Below are positions 30,924 through 39,582 of a stretch of DNA of 49,558 bases, piece after piece. The stretch is taken from positions 1-49,558 of IMG/VR virus record IMGVR_UViG_3300011013_000020; one strand, given 5' to 3'. Every line of letters begins with the position of its first letter. Within the stretch, counting starts at the first letter, position 1. The DNA is from a virus. A program made the position numbers and the translations under genes. The notes under the pieces were generated by a model that ran no database searches, was not told where the DNA came from, and saw nothing but the letters and a program-made list of their open reading frames with translations.

Positions 30924-32666
30924 TCAACTCCTGCTCAACAGGCCCTCAGCGATCGCCCGATCTCCAGAGTCGAGAGCGCGCACGACCGCCATCGCAAGGT
31001 CGGTGGAAACAGGCCGATCTACCGGCAGGCACTCCGGACCGTATGCTTCTCGATACGCAGCAGCGCGGCGCAGCCATCGCCGGCGACTTCCTGGATAGCG
31101 ATCCACCAGATCGAGAACCACCGGCACCTCGTGCCCGGTGGGCCGGCTACATCTGCCGGCGCGCTGCTGCGCTGTTCCTGAGTGCGCTCCATCCGAGCCG
31201 ATCACCATCAGATCGAGCGCGGGCACATCCAGCCCCTCGTCGGCGAGTTGTGTCGCGACCATCGACTGGTACTCGCGAGCTCGGAACCGAGCGATCGCGC
31301 CCTGTCGATCGCCGCGCGCCGTCGCAGACGTGAGCCCTCGCGCTCGTACTCCGCGCGAAATCTGGCCCTGGGTGATCTCTCGGACGGCGGGCTTCCTCGT
31401 CGCCAGGGTGAGGGCGAGCCGCCCAACCTCAACGCCTGCGACGACGAGATCCACCATCAGATCGACTCGCGCCAGATCCGACATACACTCCGTCGTCACC
31501 TGGGCCTGGATGGTCGCCCCCAGCGAAATCTGCTGGTCTTTCGGGAAGACGTGTCGACACGACACCGAGCGCCGGCCCTTTCGCTTGCAGTGCAAGACGC
31601 CTCGCCTCAGCGCGAGTTTGTCGGCCCGTGATGCGATTGTCTGCTCAGCGCGTTTCTTCCGCCGCGCCGACTTGCTCTCCGCGCAATCGGGACAGGTGAT
31701 CATCCACTCGCGCGTCGCTGGCGATGGCGTGTAGTTCGTGAGCACCGGCACGATCAAGGGTCGTCTGAGGTAGCCGAGATCGATCAACTCCAGCGCCGAC
31801 ATCGAGAAGATGATCGGACCGATCAGCGCGCCCAGCAGGAAGCCGAACCCATCAGCGCGCTCGGGCGTCGCCGACAGGCCGATCCTGTATCGAGCGGGGC
31901 TCGCGCGGATCACATCGGCGAACAGGTCCGCGGGGCTTCGATGGGCCTCGTCCACCAGCAGGAAGCCTGCTGATGCGACCATCTCGCGGTAGCCCTCGAG
32001 GTTTCGCTGGATCGTCTGCACCATCCCGATGCAGACCTCGCCCGGCGCGAGCGGCCGCGGATCGTGGTTTCCACCTCCGACCACTCGCGGAGCCATCCCG
32101 ACGCCGAACACGAACCGGATCGCGCTGACCCACTGATCGAGCAGATCCTCTGTATGGACGAGTACCAGCGCGGCCTCTCCGCTTGCCTTGATCGCCGCGG
32201 CCCCGGAAATCGTCTTTCCACCGCCGCAAGGCAACACGACGACCCCCTGCCGCCGATCAAGAATGCTGCGAACGAGGCGGGGCTGGTATTCCTCGCGGAG
32301 CGTCAACCTGTCGCCCCCGACCTGCTCGATCGACATCGGGCCCGACTCGTTCGATCTCACCTGGATGTCCCACACGATCGGGATCTTTTCGGCGGCCACC
32401 GCAGCGCGAAGCTCGGACAGATAGCCTCGCGGGATGCTGATCCGCCCATCGTCGCGGCGAAGTAGCCGCACCGTGTCCGTCCGCGGATCCGCTCGTCGCC
32501 CCTGTTGGCGCGCGCGGACGTAGGAAGGGTTGATGTGTGTCGTCGCCCTCAACAGGCGCTCCACGATCCGACGCAGGACTCGGCCACCCCGCGGCGGCTC
32601 GACTCCATCAGGTGGATCTGGATCTACGAAGGACAGGTCTTCCGCGACTCGGACGACGATCTCCAC
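30924..32666 (-). CDS. SF2 DNA helicase (ResIII/XPB-like) with zinc insert
   Basis: 580 residues. GTG at 32666 overlaps the upstream TAG by one base (TAGTG) with GAGGAG just before it; the longer frame to 32801 would cover the upstream gene. Motif I is LPCGGGKT, motif II DEAH, motif III SATPERADG, and motif VI QQRAGRCSRP. Between the two RecA domains is an insert with cysteines (ITCPDCAESKSARRKK ... HCKRKGRRSVSC). The order fits DEAD/H SF2 helicases such as phage UvsW or XPB-like proteins, which remodel branched DNA. All key motifs are present. Confidence 0.88.
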   Translation of the reverse strand: MEIVVRVAEDLSFVDPDPPDGVEPPRGGRVLRRIVERLLRATTHINPSYVRARQQGRRADPRTDTVRLLRRDDGRISIPRGYLSELRAAVAAEKIPIVWDIQVRSNESGPMSIEQVGGDRLTLREEYQPRLVRSILDRRQGVVVLPCGGGKTISGAAAIKASGEAALVLVHTEDLLDQWVSAIRFVFGVGMAPRVVGGGNHDPRPLAPGEVCIGMVQTIQRNLEGYREMVASAGFLLVDEAHRSPADLFADVIRASPARYRIGLSATPERADGFGFLLGALIGPIIFSMSALELIDLGYLRRPLIVPVLTNYTPSPATREWMITCPDCAESKSARRKKRAEQTIASRADKLALRRGVLHCKRKGRRSVSCRHVFPKDQQISLGATIQAQVTTECMSDLARVDLMVDLVVAGVEVGRLALTLATRKPAVREITQGQISRGVRARGLTSATARGDRQGAIARFRAREYQSMVATQLADEGLDVPALDLMVIGSDGAHSGTAQQRAGRCSRPTGHEVPVVLDLVDRYPGSRRRWLRRAAAYREAYGPECLPVDRPVSTDLAMAVVRALDSGDRAIAEGLLSRS

Positions 32667-32962
32667 TACAGCTCCTCGGGCGCGTTCCTCCTCTGAAGCC
32701 GCGCGCCTTCCGGGGTCAACTTCACGTCGAACTCTGTCTCCTGCATGAGCCAGTAGATCGCCGCCCACGGAGGCCGGCGGTTGTCGCTCCCCGTGGACCA
32801 CTGCGAGAGCTTCTGCGGGCTCACTTTGATCTGCAGGTACCTCGTCAGCACCTCGGCCAAATCACAGTAGCGCCGACCCTCCCCCTGATTGACCCACTGC
32901 TCCCGGAGCGACCAGAAGATCGCATTCACGGGCGGGGTTCGGGGAAGGGAGGCTTCCGTCAT
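32666..32962 (-). CDS. Small HTH-like protein, 98 aa
   Basis: ATG at 32962, overlapping the sigma-like gene stop by one base. The centre (CDLAEVLTRYLQIKVSPQKLSQWSTG) reads as a helix-turn-helix of the type that tests phage repressor or replication proteins (helix, turn, SxxxLSQW). It lies between a sigma-like gene and a helicase gene. A transcriptional or replication regulator is plausible; no named family is certain. Confidence 0.6.
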   Translation of the reverse strand: MTEASLPRTPPVNAIFWSLREQWVNQGEGRRYCDLAEVLTRYLQIKVSPQKLSQWSTGSDNRRPPWAAIYWLMQETEFDVKLTPEGARLQRRNAPEEL

Positions 32963-33540
32963 CAGGCAGCAGATCCGAGATAGGCGGAGCCGAGTTCACG
33001 CAGTAGTAGATCCCGCTCCTTCAAGGTGCATCGGATCTGGCGTCGCACTTCTCGACTATCCCAGCCCTCGACCACCGAGAGCGCGGCCTTCACCTGCTTG
33101 GGGGTGCCGGTGGAGAGCATCGCGGGGAGCATCGTTTCGATGTTCACCTCCACGACCATCGCCTCCTCGGTGCCCCACCCGTTGTGGGCTTCCCACATCC
33201 CGTCGCCGTTGGCCGGGGTGAACGCGCTATCTGCGCCCGACTCCACTACAACGCCCATCGTGCACACCGGCTGCGTAGAGGTCGCGAGGTCCTGTCGGAC
33301 GTTCAGGCGTCGGAGTTCCTTGTCCCTGCGCGCGCGAGTGCGCCAGTAGATCCAGGTGACCGCTGAGCCGCGCTCAGGATCGAACTTGTGGGCGTGCTTC
33401 GCGATGTACTCGATCAGACGAGAGTGGAATTCCTCCAACTCCAGGCGACCGTCCCGCCACATCTGACGAGCCTTCGCGTAGATCTCGTCTGAATGGGCCA
33501 GGACGAAGGCCCAGTTTTCCGGGGAATAGGGGTAGGACAT
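32962..33540 (-). CDS. Sigma-70 region 2-like transcription factor
   Basis: 192 residues, ATG at 33540 with AGCAAGGAG upstream. Residues about 30-75 resemble sigma region 2: LIEYIAKHAHKFDPERGSAV then TWIYWRTRARRDKELRR, matching the FDPxxGxxFxTW pattern used for -10 recognition and core binding. The C-terminal part (TPKQVKAALSVVEGWDSREVRRQIRC) could be a divergent region 4 with a helix-turn-helix. A phage-coded sigma factor would redirect host polymerase to phage promoters. The expected full region 4 is not clear, so it may be an unusual or one-domain factor. Confidence 0.65.
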   Translation of the reverse strand: MSYPYSPENWAFVLAHSDEIYAKARQMWRDGRLELEEFHSRLIEYIAKHAHKFDPERGSAVTWIYWRTRARRDKELRRLNVRQDLATSTQPVCTMGVVVESGADSAFTPANGDGMWEAHNGWGTEEAMVVEVNIETMLPAMLSTGTPKQVKAALSVVEGWDSREVRRQIRCTLKERDLLLRELGSAYLGSAA

Positions 33541-33573
33541 GCTGTTCTCCTTGCTCTGTCCCGTCAGGGGACG

Positions 33574-33588
33574 ATCGTATCGTATCCC
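33574..33588 (-). promoter_or_regulatory. Tandem TACGAT boxes upstream of the sigma-like gene
   Basis: In the 57-base gap upstream of 33540 the minus strand reads ATACGATACGATCG, two overlapping -10-like boxes about 35-45 bases before the start. No good -35 is visible. The same string occurs at 16048-16058. Confidence 0.3.
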
Positions 33589-33597
33589 GCCAGCGGG

Positions 33598-34014
33598 TTA
33601 GTTGAACACCCGGATCGACGATATTTTTGTGGGCGCAATCTCGATTCCGCGTGGGCGGTCGCCGTGGTCGATGGCCCAAATCTCATAGAGTCGCCCGTAC
33701 ATCCAGTCCTCGAGTGGGGGTCCGCCACGCAGGACCCGCCAGAGGGCTACTCGGACGATGTCGAGGTGCTTCCCCTCGCTGGGCGCATGGCGCACGTAGA
33801 AGGCCTGCACCTTCGGGTGCAGCATGGACCAACGACCCGCCCAGGCCCGGAGCTGATTCACCTCGCGCCGTGTCACTCCCCCCTCACCCCGTAGAGCGTC
33901 GAGTAGTTGCTGCACCCGGCCTCCGACTGGAGCCCACCCCCCGAGGGGGGCGAGCGGCTGGATTTCAGCGAGCAGAGCATAGACGGTGATGATGTCCGGA
34001 GGCTCGCCCGTCAC
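33598..34014 (-). CDS. Hypothetical protein, 138 aa, downstream of vWA gene
   Basis: GTG at 34014 overlaps the TGA of the vWA gene (GTGA). The sequence is a believable helical protein (IITVYALLAEIQPLAPLGGWAPVGG ... KVQAFYVRHAPSEGKHLDIVRVALW). A longer frame to 34434 is a shadow of the vWA gene. The tight overlap suggests it works with the vWA/AAA pair. No family recognised. Confidence 0.65.
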   Translation of the reverse strand: MTGEPPDIITVYALLAEIQPLAPLGGWAPVGGRVQQLLDALRGEGGVTRREVNQLRAWAGRWSMLHPKVQAFYVRHAPSEGKHLDIVRVALWRVLRGGPPLEDWMYGRLYEIWAIDHGDRPRGIEIAPTKISSIRVFN

Positions 34015-35567
34015 GCGGGGAGCACGCGAGCGAGGTGCTTCGCGTCCGGGTCGAAGTCGATCGCAACGTCGCAGATCATCTCCATCGCTGGGGTGATGCT
34101 GCCGCCGCCCATCGCGATCCCGTAGATTCGCATCCCCGCCGCCTTCGCTTCTGTCATCGGCCCTTCGACCTGAGGGGGAACATGGGCCTGACCGTCTGTG
34201 ATGAAGACGAGATCCGGCCGCTCCTCTCCGTTGAGCACGCGCATCGCGAACATCAGCGGCGGCCCGAAGTTGGTCCCTCCACTGCACCCTCGCTGGATCA
34301 GCTCCAGCGCCATCCTCGGCAGATCGCCATGGACTCGCGACTCTTTTCCCGATCGGGGATTGCCTCGGTAGCACTGGCCCAACCGATCCATCCGATGAAT
34401 GCTCGTCAGTCCACCGTTGAAGCCGATCACCCACACGGGGCGACGAGCTCGCCGCGCGATCTGAACGCAGGCCAGCGTGATCCCGCGCGCGATGGCGTTG
34501 AAGGAGAGCGGGAGGCCCGCGCGCATGGAACTGGACTCATCCACCAGTACGACCAGGGCTCCGCGACCCATCGGCTCGTGTCCTTCCAAGCGATATTGCA
34601 GCGCCTGTCGATCTGCGATCGCCTTCAGGGCGAGCAGGCGCCGAACACCACCAGCCCGCAAAGTGGCGAGCTGAGAAGGGAGAATTCGCGCGAGATCTCC
34701 ACCGCGCTCGATGTCCACCACCTCCTCGTAGGAATCGCGTGTCCGGCGCACCTGAGCCTCGCGCAGCGAGATCCGCTCCAGTCGCCCGGCGAGGTCTACG
34801 ATCTTCTGGACATCAGGCTGGCGCTCCAACTCCTCCGCGAGCTTCATCCGAATCGGGTCGGGCTGATCCTGCATCGCCGGGGCGGCGGCGAGGCCCGGCG
34901 CGAGACCGGCGAGCCCAGCGCGCGCGGCCGATACTCGCTCCAACGCAGAAGCCGCAGCGGCGCGCGCGGCGGCGCGTGCACCGACCATCGGATCAACAGT
35001 GAATCCGGGCGCTTTCCCCTGCCCTTGTCCTGGCGACTGTCCCTGACCCTGTCCCGCGGACCGTCCCTGGCCGGGCGCCCCGGCTCCACCTCCAGGCTGA
35101 GCCTGTCCGGCCTGCTGCTTCTCGCGCTCCTCCTGTTCCTTCCGCTGACGCTCTGCCTCCTCGGCGAGATCACGCAGCCGAGGAGCCAGAGCCTCCAGCA
35201 TCTCGGCTGTCGCCAGCGCGGCCATGTCCGAATCGCCCTCAACGAGGGCCCGCAGAGACTGGAAATCCTCGATCTTGTCCAGGACGCCGTGAGCCAGCGG
35301 AGCCCATGGCGCGTCTGCCTCTGGCATCTCCAGCAGATTCGGATCGCCGTAGAGCCGCGCGAAGACATCCAGCCCGAACCGATCCCCGATCGCATCGGGC
35401 GCGACCCCGTCCAAGGAAATCTGCTCGGCGGCGTCCACGACATCCCCGATCGCACCCTGCAGACGCCGACCAGACCGGCGCGAATCAAACAAACGCTCCT
35501 GCCAACGGCTGGTGTCGTAGACCAAGGGATCGAGCCCCCGCTTCAAGGTGTAGCGATCGCGCCCCAT
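34011..35567 (-). CDS. von Willebrand A (vWA) domain protein, ViaA-like partner
   Basis: 518 residues. A helical N-terminal part (about 1-150) is followed by a Gly/Gln/Pro-rich linker (about 150-190) and a C-terminal vWA domain. The metal-site (MIDAS) residues are present: VDESSSM at about 342-348 (DxSxS), GGTNFGPPL (Thr) and FITDGQAH (Asp). In bacteria such proteins pair with MoxR-type ATPases (ViaA with RavA). Here the ATPase gene ends two bases upstream at 35569, giving the same pair. The likely job is as substrate adaptor in a chaperone-like machine; the phage target is unknown. Confidence 0.82.
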   Translation of the reverse strand: MGRDRYTLKRGLDPLVYDTSRWQERLFDSRRSGRRLQGAIGDVVDAAEQISLDGVAPDAIGDRFGLDVFARLYGDPNLLEMPEADAPWAPLAHGVLDKIEDFQSLRALVEGDSDMAALATAEMLEALAPRLRDLAEEAERQRKEQEEREKQQAGQAQPGGGAGAPGQGRSAGQGQGQSPGQGQGKAPGFTVDPMVGARAAARAAAASALERVSAARAGLAGLAPGLAAAPAMQDQPDPIRMKLAEELERQPDVQKIVDLAGRLERISLREAQVRRTRDSYEEVVDIERGGDLARILPSQLATLRAGGVRRLLALKAIADRQALQYRLEGHEPMGRGALVVLVDESSSMRAGLPLSFNAIARGITLACVQIARRARRPVWVIGFNGGLTSIHRMDRLGQCYRGNPRSGKESRVHGDLPRMALELIQRGCSGGTNFGPPLMFAMRVLNGEERPDLVFITDGQAHVPPQVEGPMTEAKAAGMRIYGIAMGGGSITPAMEMICDVAIDFDPDAKHLARVLPA

Positions 35568-35568
35568 C

Positions 35569-36723
35569 TCAGAGCCCCATCGCTTCGGCGACAGCGCGCT
35601 TGATCGAGGTCTCCATCTTCCCGATGTCTGAGATCACCTCCTGAATCTGCCAGCTCTGCTTCAGCGCCTCGGCCTCCGCCTTCAACGCCTGAAGCCGGCG
35701 ACGCGCCTCCAGCGCGGGCGCGGTTTCGATCTTCGACAGGTCCACCGTCTGAAACGCCTCCACCGCGGTGTCCCGGATCCGCAGCGCCTCGTTGAGATCG
35801 GGCGAGGCCTTACCCACCACGATCGAGGTGACGGTCGGAACATCCTCCGGGAGATCCCACAGGCAGTCCTTCAAGATGATCGCGTCGTCCGGCAGCGCCT
35901 CGGTCCGGCCGTTCAGCAGGGCGCGAGCCTGGATCAGACTCATGCCCACCTTGTATCGGCGATCAGAGGGAGCGATCCCCTTCTCGGAGAGCTCACGTCG
36001 AATCTCGATCACGACATCCACGACCTCATCGCCTACGACGACCTGAGCCGCCATCGCGCGCAAAGCGTCGAGATCTCCGGGCTCCAGCGCCGACACCGCG
36101 GGGGGCGTGGTGCCACTGCGGAGGAGCGCGCGAAAGTTGTCCTCGTCGTTGAGGTAGCGGACCCAGCGGCGCAGCACGAACCGATCGTAGAGCGCCGCGA
36201 GTCCGTCGTCCTGTGGGGTCTCGTTGCTCATGCCGAGGCAGAACTCCAGCGGGCAGTCGATCCGAGTGGTCCCGTTGTCAAATGCGCGCTCGTTGAGCAG
36301 CGTCAGCAGGTGGTTGAGGATCGCAGAGTTGGCCTTGAAGATCTCGTCCAGCACGGCGAACTGAACCTCGGGGAGATACTTCTCGATCTTCCGCTCGTAG
36401 CGATCTTCCTCCAGTCCGCGGAGGGAGTACGGGCCGAACAGCTCCTCGGGGACGGAGTGCTTCGTGAGCAGCCGGACGAAGATGCGATCGCGATCGATCC
36501 CGAGGCCGCGGGCGAGCATCATCGCGAGGTAGGTCTTCCCCGTGCCCGGAGGGCCCAAGAGCAAGAGGTGCTGCCCGGCGATCGCGGTAATCAGCGCGCA
36601 CTGCACCTCCTCCTTCCGCTCCAGAAGGGCGGCATCGAGAGAGGTCCGCAGCGCGCCGAGTCGGGCGAGCACTGCGAGGTCCGCGTCGGGTCGGACGGTG
36701 GTAGTCGAGGGGGGAAGGGTCAT
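35569..36723 (-). CDS. MoxR-family AAA+ ATPase, RavA-like
   Basis: 384 residues from ATG at 36723 with AGCAAGGAG upstream. Walker A GPPGTGKT is at about 57-64, Walker B AVLDEIFKANSAILN near 122-136, sensor 1 GMSNETP, and the RavA-type block EELFGPYSLRGLEEDRYE before it. The closest family by eye is RavA/MoxR. The C-terminus is a long helix (RRLQALKAEAEALKQSW). MoxR ATPases remodel or load cofactors into protein complexes together with a vWA partner, which is the next gene. The longer frame to 36915 overlaps the upstream gene and is rejected. Confidence 0.88.
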   Translation of the reverse strand: MTLPPSTTTVRPDADLAVLARLGALRTSLDAALLERKEEVQCALITAIAGQHLLLLGPPGTGKTYLAMMLARGLGIDRDRIFVRLLTKHSVPEELFGPYSLRGLEEDRYERKIEKYLPEVQFAVLDEIFKANSAILNHLLTLLNERAFDNGTTRIDCPLEFCLGMSNETPQDDGLAALYDRFVLRRWVRYLNDEDNFRALLRSGTTPPAVSALEPGDLDALRAMAAQVVVGDEVVDVVIEIRRELSEKGIAPSDRRYKVGMSLIQARALLNGRTEALPDDAIILKDCLWDLPEDVPTVTSIVVGKASPDLNEALRIRDTAVEAFQTVDLSKIETAPALEARRRLQALKAEAEALKQSWQIQEVISDIGKMETSIKRAVAEAMGL

Positions 36724-36766
36724 CTGTTCACTCCTTGCTCTGATCGGGCGGCGGCCCGTCGTCTTC

Positions 36767-36775
36767 GACCTACCC
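36767..36775 (-). repeat. Boundary element copy
   Basis: GGGTAGGTC on the minus strand, preceded by CCCAA, 43 bases before the RavA-like start. The upstream gene stops earlier, so the TAG is not a stop here. Confidence 0.7.
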
Positions 36776-36806
36776 TTGGGAGAAAAAAGACTGACCACGC
36801 AGGCGA

Positions 36807-37454
36807 CTATTCTTCTTGGGTCCACGGTCGGGAAACTCGCTCCTCGGGGTACATCCGCGGGATGTCTCGCGCCTCGATGTAGACCCGCTCGGGCTCTCCG
36901 CACGGATCGGCCCACTCACCTACCGGTCGCAGGCACGCCCACGACTCTCGACCGTAGGGTGTGTCCAGCGTGAAGCAGACCCCCTCCTCGTCCGGCCACG
37001 GCGGATCGATCTTCCCTGACAAGCCCAGGGACTCCCACATCGTCGCCGTTGCGAGGTCGCGCGCGCATCTCGGGAAGATCCCGCGGGCCAGTCGCAGCAC
37101 CCCGATCCCCAAGAGAAGGGCGCTCGGGATCGCCGACGCGTGCCGTACGATCAGGTGGTAGAAGTGGTTTCCGATGTCGACCTGGTGATGCTTCAGGTAC
37201 TCGAGCGAGTCATCGCTGATCGACACGGTGATCGGCGTCGAGATCACCTCCGCGTTGTGCCTCTGCCCGTTCACCCGGAACCCGAAGGCATGGAAGCCGA
37301 AATCAACTCGCGGATCCGACTCGTAGGTCTGCCGCGCTTCGCGGAGCGTCGCCAGAGCGAGATCCTGCATCACCAACGGCGGCGCGCGCTGATCGAACCC
37401 CGCAGGTACCGCCTTCACGGTGCTCGCCACCCGCTGCTTGTCCTGGAATCCCAT
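36807..37454 (-). CDS. Hypothetical protein, 215 aa, MoxR/vWA neighbourhood
   Basis: ATG at 37454 (MGFQDKQRVASTVKAV) with GAGGAGAT upstream. The protein seems alpha/beta (DPRVDFGFHAFGFRVNGQRHNAEV ... SDDSLEYLKHHQVDIGNHFYHLIVRHASAIPSALLLGIG, in part). No known motif. It stands between the DUF6744-like gene and the RavA-like gene, so it may belong to the same system. Confidence 0.65.
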   Translation of the reverse strand: MGFQDKQRVASTVKAVPAGFDQRAPPLVMQDLALATLREARQTYESDPRVDFGFHAFGFRVNGQRHNAEVISTPITVSISDDSLEYLKHHQVDIGNHFYHLIVRHASAIPSALLLGIGVLRLARGIFPRCARDLATATMWESLGLSGKIDPPWPDEEGVCFTLDTPYGRESWACLRPVGEWADPCGEPERVYIEARDIPRMYPEERVSRPWTQEE

Positions 37455-37464
37455 CGCGATCTCC

Positions 37465-38643
37465 TCAGGCGCTCGGCGCCGGCGTGCTCTCAACCATCGA
37501 CCCCGCGCACCAGAGCACGTTGCCGTCTTCCGTCTTCCCCTCGCGCCGGATCTCTCCACGCCGCTCCAGCTTTCGCAGGTACATCGCGAGGGTTTCTGAC
37601 TGGATCGTGACCTCATTCTCCAAGTCGTCCAGCGTGAAGGCTCCTCGCCGGGCGTAGAGGTTCCGCGCAACCCCGAGAGTCCGAAGCGCGCCGACCCCCA
37701 GGGGTTTCGTGTTCGGATTTGAGTGTGCGTCGATGTTCCCGTCGATCAACTCGCGAGCGCGAGCGCGGCTCGCCTCGATGGCTACGCTGATGTCGTCCAG
37801 TCGGATCTGCAGGGAGTCGGCGTAGAGGCTCGCTCGCTCTGCGAGATCCGTGTAGCGCGCGAGCGTAGACGCGATGGCGTCGGTGCGGATCTTCCGGGTG
37901 GACGCCTGCCAGTCCTCCAACTTGTCCTCGAGTGTGGAGAGCTCAGACCGGATCTCCGTCTGAACCCCGGACACCACCGCATATCGCGTGGATGACGTGG
38001 GGAGCAGATTCACGCAGTGCAGATCACTACTCCCGATCGCGCGAACGACTCGCTGCAGAGCGCCGAGGTCTGACATCGCGGCCTGCGGGACGTACCAGAT
38101 CCCGCTGCTCGCCTTCACCGAGAAGGCGCGGAGTCGCGAGAGCTCGCGGTGAATCACGTTCGGCCGGATGAAGGTGTGGTCCAGGAATTCGATCATCCCG
38201 TCGGCCATCGCCACGAACGCACGGACCATCGCGGTATCGGCGGAAACCGTCCACCGCCGAGTGGTGGTGTCCAGCACCACACTGTCCACCGTCCTCCAGT
38301 CCAACGCCTTGGAGCGCCCCTGTCCGCGGACGCGCCGACGCTGCAGACAGACCTTCACCACGTCGGAATCCTCGATCTTGACCACCTCGCCGCGGTAGCG
38401 GCGGCCGTCGTCGTCCTTCGACTTCCAGGCGCGTGCGGCGCGGCGGGCCTCGGTTGCCGGGTCTGGATCGGGGACGTCGATGCTCAAGCCCTCGCGATCG
38501 AGAATGCCTCGCAGCGCGGCGGGCCGGATCTTCGTTCCGTAGAGATCCCACCAGCAGAGCGCCCCGAGCCCATTTCTCGCTTCCTGCACGAAGCCGTCGA
38601 GCCCCGCGATTTCCGGGCCGGGACCTGTTCCATTCGTCGTCAT
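37465..38643 (-). CDS. Unknown protein with C-terminal winged-helix-like end, 392 aa
   Basis: ATG at 38643 with GGGAGAGG upstream. The N-terminal part (GALCWWDLYGTKIRPAALRGILDREGL ... TEARRAARAWKSK) recalls, from memory, DUF6744-type proteins that occur near MoxR/vWA genes in actinobacterial phages; this is not verified. A middle helical part (LSTLEDKLEDWQASTRKIRTDAIASTL) may form a coiled coil. The last 70 residues (RRGAFTLDDLENEVTIQSETLAMYLRKLERRGEI) look like a winged helix. A regulator or adaptor for the neighbouring ATPase is a guess. Confidence 0.62.
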   Translation of the reverse strand: MTTNGTGPGPEIAGLDGFVQEARNGLGALCWWDLYGTKIRPAALRGILDREGLSIDVPDPDPATEARRAARAWKSKDDDGRRYRGEVVKIEDSDVVKVCLQRRRVRGQGRSKALDWRTVDSVVLDTTTRRWTVSADTAMVRAFVAMADGMIEFLDHTFIRPNVIHRELSRLRAFSVKASSGIWYVPQAAMSDLGALQRVVRAIGSSDLHCVNLLPTSSTRYAVVSGVQTEIRSELSTLEDKLEDWQASTRKIRTDAIASTLARYTDLAERASLYADSLQIRLDDISVAIEASRARARELIDGNIDAHSNPNTKPLGVGALRTLGVARNLYARRGAFTLDDLENEVTIQSETLAMYLRKLERRGEIRREGKTEDGNVLWCAGSMVESTPAPSA

Positions 38644-38683
38644 CTGCCTCTCCCTCAACTCATTAGAGTGGATGTTCGCAGAT

Positions 38684-38694
38684 GATCTAATCCC
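38684..38694 (-). repeat. Boundary element, variant copy
   Basis: GGGATTAGATC on the minus strand (consensus GGGGTAGATC with two changes), 40 bases before the start at 38643. Confidence 0.45.
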
Positions 38695-38713
38695 GGCGGC
38701 GCGGTTTCTGTTC

Positions 38714-39019
38714 TCAGGTGGCCTCGGAAGCCGCGACATCGAGCAGGAGGTTCACCCTCCCATGTAGGGATTGCTGGGCCGCTTCGACCGCTTCGATCCG
38801 GTCGCTCAGAACAGCTACCTCGGCTTGCGCCGTCGCTTGGTGCGTGACCAACTCAGCCTTGATGGTCCCCAACACACCAGCCTGACGGTAGCAATCCAGC
38901 GCCCGCTCAGCGATGTCGCGTTCCTCGTCCGTCTGTGGCCAATCACATACGGTCAGATCCCCTGTTCGGTTGGCCTTGCTTAGCAGGGAACTCAACTCCT
39001 CCAGTCGCTCCAATCTCAT
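38714..39019 (-). CDS. Coiled-coil protein, 101 aa
   Basis: ATG at 39019 overlaps the upstream stop by four bases (ATGA). It is helical throughout (RLERLEELSSLLSKANR and AEVAVLSDRIEAVEAAQQSLHGRVNLLLDV), consistent with a coiled coil, with two cysteines. No specific function can be given. Confidence 0.62.
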   Translation of the reverse strand: MRLERLEELSSLLSKANRTGDLTVCDWPQTDEERDIAERALDCYRQAGVLGTIKAELVTHQATAQAEVAVLSDRIEAVEAAQQSLHGRVNLLLDVAASEAT

Positions 39020-39276
39020 ACGATCCTCGCCAGCCGCCCGCGTTGGGTTGGGCTCATTCGGTGGAGCAAGACCGCCAACCCATGAGGCGCCCCGCGCTCG
39101 ACCAGCCAATCTACATCACAGAAACAATCATGGCAGTTGCCATCAGCGAGCACGACATGGAATGCGCCCCATGCCGGTTTCTCGCGGCGGTACTGATCGA
39201 ACGCCTCGACCACCTCTGAGGTCAGTCGTACTCGCGGACCTGGCTGCTTCCAATTCGGAATGCGAGGGAGGGACAT
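39016..39276 (-). CDS. Small protein with cysteine cluster, 86 aa
   Basis: ATG at 39276 with GAGGAGG upstream. Begins MSLPRIPNWKQPGPRVRLTSEVVEAFDQYRR and has a His/Cys cluster, CHDCFCDVDW, near 48-57 that could bind a metal. No family recognised. It couples to the coiled-coil gene downstream. Confidence 0.65.
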   Translation of the reverse strand: MSLPRIPNWKQPGPRVRLTSEVVEAFDQYRREKPAWGAFHVVLADGNCHDCFCDVDWLVERGAPHGLAVLLHRMSPTQRGRLARIV

Positions 39277-39582
39277 TCAGTCCTCCTCTCTAGGTGGGGC
39301 CCAACCTTTGAGAGAGAGTCCGCGTACCGGGCCACGAAAAAAGCGGCCATCCGGCCCCTCGCCCAACTCGCACCACTCAATCACAGTGATCCGTCGATCT
39401 CGCAAGCCGCGAGCAACCGCGCGCAAATCCTCAGGCAATGTTCGCAGATCGATGTATAGGGACGGCAGGCCTCCGGCCGCGGCTCCGCGGAGTTGATCGA
39501 TCAGATGCGTCACCAATAGGTCCGGCGTAGCTTGCCCAATTGCCTCCAGGTACAGCCGGCGCAGATCATCGATCTCAGCCAT
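39277..39582 (-). CDS. Hypothetical protein, 101 aa
   Basis: Start ATG at 39582 with CAGGAGG upstream; it overlaps the end of the zinc-knuckle gene by eight bases. The product (RLYLEAIGQATPDLLVTHLIDQLRGAAAGGLPSLYIDLRTLP) is a normal alpha/beta sequence. The end PPREED touches the next start. No family recognised. A boundary element copy lies 21-29 bases upstream. Confidence 0.65.
   Translation of the reverse strand: MAEIDDLRRLYLEAIGQATPDLLVTHLIDQLRGAAAGGLPSLYIDLRTLPEDLRAVARGLRDRRITVIEWCELGEGPDGRFFRGPVRGLSLKGWAPPREED

Noticed and set aside
34035-35603. A 522-codon open frame on the plus strand opposite the vWA gene
   Set aside because: His/Arg/Gln-rich composition and exact opposition to a clear vWA protein show it is a shadow of high-GC coding DNA.
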